Shown here one piece after another: positions 47,606 to 59,000 of a stretch of DNA of 64,000 bases; positions within the stretch are counted from its first letter, which is position 1, and every line of letters starts with the position of its first letter. The notes below the pieces were generated by a model, which saw only the letters and a list, made by a program, of their open reading frames with translations, was not told where the DNA came from and searched no databases. This DNA is from Hybos culiciformis (lineage: Eukaryota > Arthropoda > Insecta > Diptera > Hybotidae): positions 93,457,213 through 93,521,212 of the forward strand of contig OZ023274.1 of NCBI GenBank assembly GCA_964007475.1. Reading direction: 5' to 3'. A program made the position numbers and the translations under genes.

Positions 47606-49290
47606 TTATTGACCCCAAACTTCAACAACAGAATGAATACCACGAAACGTTTGTGATTTGAATTGGATAGTAACGTCTCTAGCATCTGGACCACCGGCTA
47701 ATAGTGTTGCTTTTGCACCATGTCCGTCTGTGTATTGATCCAGGACTTTAATTCCAGTAATTTTCTTATAGTTGTCAAATAATGGTGGAGTTTCCTGAAA
47801 AAAAGAAGAAAATTTTAAATCTTTTATTATTATTATCTTTTTTTTAATTATTTTCAAGATTATAGTTTGTAGGGTAAAGGTCTCCTGATTAGTGATAGAC
47901 ATATGCATATATTATATTTAATATTTCTGTTTTAATAATAATAAGAATTATTTCAATGAAATTAATTGAAAAATAAAATTATAGTTCAGGCTTAATCAGG
48001 CTTCACTTTTGTAAAAATCTGTATTAATTACTTACAATGTACTCAACAGCTAATCTACGTAATAATCTTCAATAAAAATATGTACTTTTTACAAATTAAC
48101 AAAAATATGGGTGTAATAACCTTTTTATGGAAATTAAAAAAAAAAAAAAAATTGCTTCAATGATTTTTGATTAGAAAATTTTGATTACAAAGCTTTATGC
48201 GATTAATTTCTATCTAGAAAAATGACAAGGTTAAATGAAAGTATATTTATATTTATAATGATTATTATTTACTTACTTAATGTAAAATTAAAATGTATAT
48301 AGTAAATTTATACAATATATAATTAATGAGAAATAGAAATTTCAAAGTTTTATTATATTTACAATTAAAAATATTTTCTCAATTACAAAACTATTTTTTC
48401 TGGTCGAAAACTGTGTAAACCAAAATTAAAGAAAAATATCTACAAAAATTTTAAACATAATAATTAGGTAATTTCTCGAATTTTCACTAAAACTTTATGT
48501 ATATAAAACAAAACTTTTTTGAGATCTCTGCAATTTTCAATTCCAGTATTTTTAATTTATAAGATTTTTGTTTTGATGCTGTGTAGATGCTGGATATATT
48601 TTGACTCCCAAAAGTATGCAGATAATTTTGGAAAATAACTTTCATTCACACATATTAGATTTAATTATACAAATCAATTATTTTGTTTTACATCACTTTT
48701 AATTATTTTAGAAAATGTTGAAAATTATTGTTTCCTACAGATTTATTATAAAAAAACAAAAATAGAGCTAAACACAATAAAAATTTTAAAAGTAATAACA
48801 ACTTCGAGTGAATCAAAAAGCAAACAAAAAGCTTGATCTTGTTAAATGAAAATAATAAACAAAGCTTATGATCATATAATATATTATATAAACATGTACA
48901 TTGTTCAAGTAGTTATGTGTTTCATATATATATGTAGTTACATATAAATTCGATTCTTAGTATATGCGATATTTGTTGAGGTCTTTCTCAGTAAATTTAT
49001 TATTTCCAATTAACTTTAATATAAATAAACAAAACTGCATACATACATAAATGTATATAACTTAAAAACAAAAAAAAAAAAGAAATATCACTTACTGCTG
49101 ATGGGAAATTATAAGTTTTTTTTGCAGTTCCAGTGTACGCAGGATCGGCTATAACAACATCTCGACGAATTAATCTATCTTCAGAAAGGCTAACGTGTCC
49201 CCAACTTTCATCTTTACTTGGTCGTTCGTCATCAGCGGAAGCAGTAAATGCAATCGCGAAAATTACAAAAATTAATAGATTTGATTTCAT
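47606..49290 (-). CDS. MBF2-like secreted protein nested in the Wnt5 intron, locus 18
   Basis: Exons 49096-49290 (65 codons) and 47606-47794 (62 codons plus stop) join in phase 0 across a 1,301-nt intron (GTAAGTG / TTTTTTCAG), giving 127 residues. Signal peptide to about residue 19 (ending TASA), acidic linker, ESWGHVSLSEDRLIRRDVV, then exon 2 ITGIKVLDQYTDGHGAKATL, GGPDAR, VTIQFKSQTFRGI and VEVWGQ. It is the member closest to the family consensus and not closely related to the A/B genes, so it may be the oldest, orthologous copy. It lies antisense within the Wnt5 transcription unit. Confidence 0.9.
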
Positions 49291-50736
49291 GATTTTAAAT
49301 AATAAAATTCAATTTTTTTTTATTTTAATGTGAAACGGGTAAAATTTTTCAACTTAACGCCCAGACAGATTTAATGAAACTGTTCTTGAAAAATTATTTC
49401 ATGTGTTGAATTTAGCACAAAAGCTTAACAACAAAAAGAGGAAGCTTTGTAAAACCTGTTTTTGCAAAATGTGATAATGATTATTTTTTTGAGAAAATAA
49501 TAATTATTAAAAGAATTAACTATGTATAACAAAATCAGTTTATTTTGGATTTTTTTTTTATTCCAATTTTTGGGACATCAAAGGTCATTGAAGGTTTTTG
49601 ATTTTTGTTAAAGATAATCTGCTCACGTTATTATTTCTCTTGAAATAAAGCTTTGGTAATTATTTATAACAATATTATAAATTGAAGTGTTTGAAGGAAA
49701 AATGTTTCAAATGCTAATTTGAAAATTCAAGAAAATTTTAATTGAAAACTTGATTTAAAATTTTCATAAAGTTATGAAACAGGGAAAATAAAATTAGAGA
49801 TATAAAAAACTAAAGCCAAATCCTGAATACAGAACTTCAAACCAATGTAAAATTATTGGATTAATTATATTTATTATATATTGTATAGTATAATTATAAT
49901 AATAATTATATAATATTATAAATATATTTATAATAATAATCTCGAAATTAAAATATTTGAAATTGTAACTCTTTTATCTCCAACGCTACAATTATTATTA
50001 CTCACTATTTTGTTATTGACGTTATGCTAATTATATGACAAAAGTATTTACTTTATTAGTTTTTGTTACGATTAATGAATTGCTAACAAATCTGAACAAG
50101 AGTGATATGTTTTGATTATATTAAGAAGAGGATATACAAATGAAATTTTTTATTATTTTCAGTCTAGTGTCAAAGAGGGAAAATAATAAGCGAATACAAT
50201 GCTAAGAGAATGAAAGCACAAGTTTTATATAAAATTTACAATATGTACTTTCATATTTATAAAAGTTGTAATTTAACAATAAGTGAAATGATTATAATAA
50301 AGTCAAATCTTATGAAATGTATTTTATATAAAAATTGTGTTTTTTTTTTAATCCATACGCACTATTTTGAGTTAATATTGAAGTTGCTGTTTACGTAAGA
50401 TTTTGTACTTATCCCCCGATTACGTAATAGTTAAACATAATTGAAGTTAATGGGTGATTTTATTTTTTTTAAACAAATGTATGAAATTTAAGGTGGCGAA
50501 TGTTGTGTCATTTTTTTGTAGATAATATAATTGGGTATTTACAAAATTAATTGTACATATAATATAATATTTTATTATTTTTCATTTTCTAAAAATAAAT
50601 AAAAATAAAGTCAATTGACTTTTTGGCCCTATATGCAAGAGATATTGTCGAAGTAGTTCACGGGCGTATATTATGTAAAAAAGTCAGATAGTACGTAAAA
50701 AAGTCATACCATGTAAAAGAAAGTCATAGTACGTAA

Positions 50737-50792
50737 TACCATAGATTAAGAATACAGAAAGATTGGAAGCTCTGTATTCTTAATCTATGGTA
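50737..50792. repeat. Perfect 21-bp inverted repeat (hairpin)
   Basis: TACCATAGATTAAGAATACAG (50737-50757) is exactly complemented at 50772-50792 around a 14-nt loop. Flanking CGTAATA/TAATACG extends the pairing imperfectly. Short AAAAGTCATA repeats precede it (50678-50730). It could be a MITE core or a transcribed stem-loop. Confidence 0.7.
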
Positions 50793-51180
50793 ATACGCAT
50801 AGTTCATGCGCGTAAAAGTTAAAATATTTTAACTTTCCCAGTATTTTAGGCCGTAATATGTCAAAATCATTTGTTGTTGTTTTTTTTTTTTGGTGTTGGC
50901 ACATTTTTAAATTTTGTTTCAGATATATGGCCTCCCAAACTACAGAATTTCTTCGAATGCATATTATTTACAAGAAGCTAGAAATTTCGGAAAAAAAGGG
51001 TTTTTGTCCTACTTTTTTTTATATATCTATATTTTATTATTATTACCTTACCTTACATTTTTTTTTGCCTCTAAATACTAGTAGGTTGTAGGTACTTATT
51101 AGAATTTTTATGTCTTTAACATCTAATTTAAATTATTTTCTTAACATTTCATAGTTTTCTTTAAACTTTAAATATTCTAG

Positions 51181-52245
51181 CAGATACACGGACAATTCGT
51201 CGTAAACAATTCGTCGTAAAGCAATTCATCGTAAGCAGTTCATCGTAAAGCAATTCATCGTAAGAGCAATTCATCGTAAATCAATTCATCGTAAGAGCAA
51301 TTCATCGTAAATCAATTCATCGTAAATCAATTCATCGTAAAGCAATTCATCGTAAAGCAATTCATCGTAAGCAAACGACTTTTTGAGCCGTGGAGAGCTG
51401 ATGTGTGGCGGTGCGCACCGCCACGCATCAGCTCTCCACGGCTCAAAAAGTCGTTTGCTTACGATGAATTGGTTTACGATGAATTGCTTTACGATGAATT
51501 GCTTTACGATGAATTGATTTACGATGAAGGCCTTCAACACCCACTGCCAAGTATCAGCTCTCCTCGGATATAAATATCTGACGATGGTCTCCGTGATTAT
51601 TATTTTAGTGCATTGTTCCAGCGACGGAACTTTAAGTCAGCTTTAGATTGAAGTTATTAATTTACTTTTGAAAATAATTTTATTTCCAATGAAATGGTAG
51701 AACGTTCATTTCAACTTAGATTTACCCAAAACCAATAATCAAATGGAAGGGTGGCATCGCGGTTTTACAGAAGTGCACGAAAACCATCCTTCTATTTGGA
51801 AGTTTTTTGAAAATCTAAAAATAGAGCAAGGACGAAATGAGCTTATTTACGTACAGTTAATGGCCGAAATAGATAGTGGACAACCAACCAAAAAAAATAT
51901 TTAGATGCCTGGAAGAGAATCGAGAAAATTGTTGAGTAATACGAAACAATGGACAAAATTGATTTTTGAAACGGTTGCTCTTAATATAAAGTTTTAACCT
52001 TTGTTTATTTGTTTTTTTTGCTACCTAAGAGTGTAGCAAAATAATGAATTAAAATTGTTTAAGATACAAATATGCGAATTAATTTATTTACGATGAATTG
52101 ATTTACGATGAATTGATTTACGATGAATTGTTCTTACGATGAATTGATTTACGACGAATTGCTCTTACGATGAATTGTTTTACGATGAATTGCTTACGAC
52201 GAATTGATTTACGACGAATTGCTTACGACGAATTGACCGGATCCC
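51181..52245. mobile_element. MULE-derived foldback element in the Wnt5 intron
   Basis: The ~1,065-bp element is flanked by ATTCTAG direct repeats (51174-51180, 52246-52252; 8 bp if the next C is counted). Its ends are arrays of TCATCGTAA.CAAT units in opposite orientation (51190-51370 on the left; about 51455-51530 and 52085-52235 on the right), so it folds back. Ends (ACACGGACAATTCGTCG / CGACGAATTGACCGG) are imperfectly inverted. Near the left array a ~45-bp perfect palindrome (about 51370-51462) contains GAGCCGTGGAGAGCTGATG. A transposase remnant lies inside (next entry). Confidence 0.75.
51713..51904 (+). pseudogene. MULE-type transposase C-terminal remnant
   Basis: One frame reads ...LPKTNNQMEGWHRGF, then HPSIWKFFENLKIEQG and QLMAEIDSGQP before TAG at 51902. 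T-N-N-x-x-E-G-W-H-R and the following HPxIWxF are, to my knowledge, typical of the end of insect MULE (FLYWCH-associated) transposases. Only about 60 residues survive and the DDE core is absent, so the element is non-autonomous. Confidence 0.65.
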
Positions 52246-52252
52246 ATTCTAG

Positions 52253-55200
52253 CAAAATAAAAAGCAATAAATTATGTTAAATTATTTTAATTGATATATG
52301 TATGTATATTAATAGTTTATCAAATTTCAAGAAATTTATTAACTTAAATTACAGTACATATTTAAATTTATCATGTTTATTTTTAACTTTCCGCATATAT
52401 ACGAATGTATCTACAAATATTTAACACATTTTCATTAAAAAGCGATAAAAAATAATATTTTTGTATCAAACATATTAAAGCTTACTAATGTTATGCTTTG
52501 TTTATGCATAACATTTTATATAAAAAAAATATGTATGTACATTAATGGGGTAATGCTGATATTTGTATATCAACAACATAAAAAAAAATCTTTATGCTCC
52601 AAAAGCTTTTTTATCATTTTTAAGTTGATTATTTTCTATATTTAGTCAATTTAATATTTAACATTGAAATAAATATTTTTTTTTTTGAAAAAAAGTTATG
52701 CATTCATTTGAAATATGTAAAATTTTATATTACACACTTATCATTTATCAAGAAACATATTTACATAGCAAGCCAAGTAAATTAATTAAAAAAAATAATA
52801 ATAAAACTTATTGATTAAGATGCTTATTTATGATTACTATTATAGATAGACTTTATATATTCAGAAAACACATAATATTTTTAAACATAAAAATTATTGG
52901 AATTTGTGAAAGAAAATAAGTTTTCTAAGTTTAATATCCATTCGGCAATAAAATGTTAATATTATACAATATACATAAACATTATTATGTTGGATTATAA
53001 TATATTTTGTACATAAAATACATATAATTTTTAAATCAAAATAAATAAATTTGAAATTTTCGAAACATTAATTCTAAAATCTTATTAAGATAATCTTAAT
53101 ATTGAGAAAATTATTGATTTTCCTTTTATTTTACAATATACACAAATGTATAATTTTTTTTTTTTTATTTTGTTTTTATATGCTTCATGTATTTCATAAA
53201 TATTTTATATGATGATGATATCTTATTTATACGAATAATAAAAAAATGTTAAGTAAGTCAAATTAATGAAAAAGAAAACAATAACAAATTCACAATAATC
53301 AAAAATTTATAACTTTATTTGTGGACATTTAACAAAAAAAAAATTATGTGGACCTAGAAAAAAAATATTGCTGTATTGATTAATATTTTATTTCCTTTAA
53401 GACAAAAATAAAAAAAAAATTATTTTCTTTCGTTATTATCTTTTCTCATAATAATGACACAATTTGTTAATTTGTTAAAAAAATATCTTCTTAATAATAA
53501 TATGCCTAATATTGTGTTGGACGTGCAAAATAATTAGCCAAATGAGCTTACTTAAAATAATAATAAAAAAAACATTTGAAATATAATAAGGCTGTGAATT
53601 TATGTTTCAAACGCCTGCATTTCCTCTAAAATTCTGCCACAAAGTTATTATAGATAACCAAGAACAAAATTCAGAACGAATTTCAAAAAGGGGTGGCTAA
53701 GGACAAAGGACAAAAAAAAGGCTGAAACTGGAGTGAAATATCATTGTAATGTTCTAATTTTGATTTCAAATGTTTTTTTTTTAATCATTGATGGATTCAT
53801 TGGACCGAACACCTAATCTATCGAATGATTGTTTATTATAATAATTATTCAAATGATGATTTCTTTTTGGAATATAATAAAAATAATTGTCGATATTCGT
53901 TGTCGATTGCGTTGAAAATAATTTTAAACAAATAATGATGTTAAAAATCAAAAATTTTGTTATTGTCACGGCTTTTATTTCATAATTTCCGCAGGAAGAT
54001 ACATGGAAATATGGACAGCAAAATTATGTATACCTATCTACCTACAATATCCCTTTGTTTAAATAAAGAAAATATATATTTTATTTTAATATTTTAACCG
54101 GAAAATAACGTAAATATCCTAAATCAATGATTATCCTGTATAATAAATGAGTTCTACCACCTGTTGTTGGTTCCCTCACTTGAAGAAAAAAAAGTCACAA
54201 CAATAATATTTCTGAAATTATTTGTTATGTATACCAACATTCTAAATTTTGTTATAAAAAATCCTCCAGCTAAATTTATTCCCACAGATAAACAAGTAAA
54301 ATAAAAAATCATTATAATTCAAATAATTCATAAAATATCATCACAATTATTATTAAAAAAAAAAAAATAAAATTGGAAAAATATTTGTTTGGTTTTTTGT
54401 TATAAATCCTACAACATGCCTGTAGCCTCAAAATAAAATCAACAATGATGCAAAAACCTAATGACTGATGTAAAATCTGTAATAGCTACTGACAATATTT
54501 TATAAACAGACGGAAATGTGTACAATATTGCACAAAGTATACATTGTATATAAAATTTTTTTTATAAAAGAAAAAATATTTGAAAATTATTTTTATTATT
54601 AAATAAATAGGAAATTAAGCAAAAAATATCATTTTTTCAAAAGCGTTTTTCGACAAAAACTTCTGCGGACGTTTCGTCTAAGAATTGACCAAAGAACATG
54701 CTTCTCACGTGACCCTTTACTGAAACACCCTGTATAGTCTGAAGTTTCAAATTTTATTTTTTTCGCCATTTTTATGGTTTTTGAGGTTATATTGACAGAA
54801 ATGCATAACGATTTGTATTCTGTGTCACAGGGAGCTCTCCATATATCGGTATATGTGTATTTTCAACGATCATCAAAATAAGTAAAATAATCGTGAAAAA
54901 TATAGTATAATGACAGAAAATAGAATTTGTATATACTTAGTGGCCTTGATAGAATGAATTTGTAATCAATATTTATCTGATGATTGAAAAAATAATATTT
55001 GGAGAAAAAAGAATTTATTTTCGTTCGGATGAAATAAATTTAAAATGAGTGGTGAATGCTGAAATTGAATATGTGTGTAATATTATAAAATTATAATCTT
55101 TATGAGCCACAGCTGTTAAAATTTTCATTTCCCAAAGGGGTTAAAAATGTTTATTTTTTGTGTATGTCTATACAGTCATTTTCATATTGCCTGTTAAATT

Positions 55201-55971
55201 AAAACGAACATTGTAACCACAATTAGAATGAAAACAAAAACATTTTCCAGTTAATCAGTTTTCTAACAAAAAGTACACAAACTTTTTGGCAAAAAAAAAA
55301 AAAAATTTTTTTTTTACAATAAATCCAATGAAAAAGCTAACCAGACTAATTAAGGTAAAAATTTTTATAAAAAATTTCCAGTATAAGGTTATGCAAAAAA
55401 AAAACTTTATTGCAATTGTTATATTAAGTTTCTTCCAAAGCCAATATTATGGACATTTCAGTTATTTACAAGTCATAACAGCTTTATTATTTTTATTACA
55501 TAAATATAAATAATGGAAATAAATTAAAAACGTATTTAGAATTAGAACCATCATTTACTTATCCTGAAGAAGACCCATTGTTCCCGATTGACAACATTTT
55601 TCTTTTTTTGTGCGGAAACTTTGTTCAGCCACCGGCTCGCCTAATTCCATGATCCTATTCCAAGTTTTGAGAATCTAAGGCATAAGAATTATATCGATAT
55701 TTCTTGACACTTAATTTGTTTTACTTTAAAGCTTTATACATATTTCGGTTTTATTTTTTGACTTAAATTGAACGAAAATTGGATTAAACATTTGTACTTT
55801 TTTCAAGTTATTGACATCAATTTTATCATTTAATTCAATAATTTCAAGAAAATGTATTCCTCTCTTCACTATATATAAACGCTTTGCTAATCGGGAGGAG
55901 TTGAGTTAGGATCTTTTGCGATTAATTAAGAATTTCATTTTTATTCTTTAATTTTTATTTTTATTTTTCAG
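52253..55971. other. Wnt5 intron, right part
   Basis: AT-rich. A minus-strand 62-codon frame (53781-53969) starts with a signal-like segment but has no supported identity. At about 54650-54745 a GC-richer patch ends in AACACCCTGTATAG, a motif common at ends of arthropod dispersed repeats. No other feature recognised. Confidence 0.4.
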
Positions 55972-56056
55972 GAATGTAAACATCAATTCAAAAATAGAAG
56001 ATGGAATTGCAGTACAGTTGATGATAATACAGTTTTTGGTCCGATGTCGACAATAG
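55972..56056 (+). CDS. Wnt5: Wnt5, Wnt-domain exon
   Basis: An 85-nt exon (acceptor TTTTTCAG, donor GTAAGTAA) continuing from phase 0 and ending in phase 1. It encodes [17 protein letters not shown]..., the hallmark Wnt block with two conserved cysteines, followed by VFGPMSTI. It directly follows the SRGARSAIQ end of the preceding exon, as expected for Wnt proteins. Confidence 0.95.
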
Positions 56057-59000
56057 GTAAGTAATTATATATAGTTTGAATATTTTTATTAAGAATAAAA
56101 TGGAAGCTTGATAATTAGGAATAGAAGGTTTTTAACAAATAAAAACATATATATATATATATATATAAAATCATACCAGGGAATCGACAAACTATGTTAT
56201 CTGAATATCAATCTGTTTCATCGAAATAATATTCAGATTCATGGGTTTGTAACTTCAAATATATGTTAAGCTCCAAAATAACAATAAAGAAATATTATGA
56301 AAGTACATATTAACAAATATATTATATAGCTTTCATATTATTTATTTCTTATGAAAATATGCTTCTTCAAATTAATAATATTTATGTATGTTAATATGCT
56401 TAGAAATCAAAAATTTTATATAATAAAAGTCCTCAAAAACCATTTTCTATCCAATAAGTGAAAAAAAAAATATGTTTTTTTTTTCTTTGTTATCAAAACT
56501 TTTCACAACAACCAAAAAAAAGAAGATATTTACATACTTAACTATACACTATATATAAATTTTTTGAATTTAAGAAAAGAAAAAAAAAAATGGTATAGGA
56601 AAAAGGGCCAAATTGACTGCAGATGTTCATTCTCATTCCAAATATTTTTGTTTTCTTTTATTATTTGGCAGAATAACATTGCCCGTATTGTACCAAATTA
56701 TTTACATTAAATCAAAATCTATATTGTTTTCTGAAGTACTTGACTTTCATAATGAAAATAACGAAAAAAAAAAAACCAAAAGGAAAACAAAACAAAAAAA
56801 GGATATCTGAGAAAAAGGAAACTGACTCTTCTGATTTTATTCCAGATAAATAAATTAAAAGATTTTTGCTTACTTTTTTTTTTTTCTTTTTTAATGTTAA
56901 AATATTTATTATTTATTTAGAGGGATAAGCCAAAAATACGTATTTAGGTTAAAATCATTTTGCTTTTATAAAATGATGTAAAAATAAATTTTTTGGTAAT
57001 TGATAAAACAGCAACTTATGGTCAAAAAATAAAATACAGTTTAGTTATTATTATTATATTTATAGGAAACTGTTGACAAAATTAATTATTGAATGTTTGC
57101 ATATACATATTTGAAAATGAAAGAGAAAATTTTTTTTTCTATTGTTCACGAGAAAATTATTTTTATATGGACTATGTTAGAATTGATTGTTATTATACAT
57201 AAATATTAATATTTTTCATTAAATTAGATTTTGAATATTTTATGGGTCAGTAAGTTTTAAATAAAACCAATATTAAAATAAGAGTTTCATAACAATAAGC
57301 AAATAATTTTGTAATTAAAATTGGTAAAACGAGAATCCGTTTTCGGTATCCTAAATTTACTTTCTTATTGAAATATTTACTTTGCATGGATTGTTTATAA
57401 AATATTTATATTTGAAGGAATAAGATCAGAAAATTTGTTTTTTTTTACTTAGATAAAGAGGCAAAGAATATATTAAAACTTATCCCACTCATGATAAACG
57501 TCCAATGGATTTATATTTTTGTTTCGAATAATATTTTGAACATTTGGAATCCGCGGATATTATTTTATTTGGTGCAATTCGATCTTGTAACAAGCTTTGA
57601 GATTAAAATCGATTCAGAAATCGATGTAGTATTGACAGATAATAAATAAGTTGATAATTGGTCAAAAATTTATTGATGATTGGTGGATCATTAATGTAAT
57701 TTGACAAGGGACATATATTTGTACTCAAATTAATTTATCTTGTTTGAATATCATAAAAAAAAATGTATGCTAACGTTTTATATCTCTATATATTAAATGA
57801 TAAGAAAAATATAATATCGAGTTTTCAAGAAGGTTATGATTATTATTAAGTTCTTAAAAGAAATTAATTAATACGAATATTTCTGCATAAGCTACTTTAA
57901 TTTTTTCTATAATAATATTATTTTATACTGACATAAATTTTCATAATAATTATTTTAAAATCAATAACACTAGTCAATTTCAATTTGTCGCTTTTAAAAA
58001 TCATTGCAATAAAAAAAAAATGTTTTCTTAAAAGTTATATACTAATGATAAATTTCAAAATTATATCAAAGTAGCAGAATTAATCCTCTTAACATAATAC
58101 CCTTTGAGTAAAATTGTACATTATTTTCAAACAAAAGACATAACATTTAAGAACGTAGATTTATATTATGTATATACATTTTATCCAAGGTATATTTGTA
58201 TGATGATGTAGCAATAGGAATAATAGTGTATAGTGAAATTTTATTTAAATTTTATGTACCTATATTTCTATTTTAAGAATACTATACAAAAATTAATATT
58301 AATAATGAAAATATCCACTATTAGCAATGAATGAAAGAGCAATGACTGTAAAAGTATTATAAACAGTAACATCATCGTTAACTTATATTTACACAAAGAA
58401 GAAGAAAACAAGAAGGACACAAATTTTAAGAGAATAATCTCTAAAGAAATTGAAGGGGAAAGTTACTTGATTCGTTTGAAATAGTTATGCACTATCATTC
58501 TATAGAAATTTTTATTTTTCGTTTTAATTTAAAGTTATGACTGAAAGCTTGTAAAAGTCCTTATCTACATAAATTTTATTTGTTAGTAAACTTAATTAGC
58601 TACAAATATACAAGTAAACTTATTTAAATTAGATCTCTTCGCTCTTCGCGTCTGAATTGTTTTTAATCAGTTTATCCCAAATGAGCATTTTATTTGAGGA
58701 AACTATATATTATAATTTTAATTTTAGTTTAGACTTCATGTAAACTTTACAAAGTTAGTTCTCACGATGGAAAGAGTTGAGTATGAGTTGACGACACTAA
58801 AATTCAACTAATTTTGCATAACGAAACCTTCAAAAAATAACAAAAAATTTACAAAAAAAAGAAAAAACAAGAAAATGAAAGTAAACAAATGTTTTTCAAT
58901 TTTTCATAAAGTAAGAGGGCAAAAATAATGTCAATAATCTTTGTGTACTTAAAGAAATAAAAGTTGAAAATCTCTTCTTTTTTTTTTTTTGTGGATATTT

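Noticed and set aside
51286..51540. Repetitive 84-residue minus-strand frame
   Set aside because: It is translation of the iterated ends and palindrome of the foldback element.
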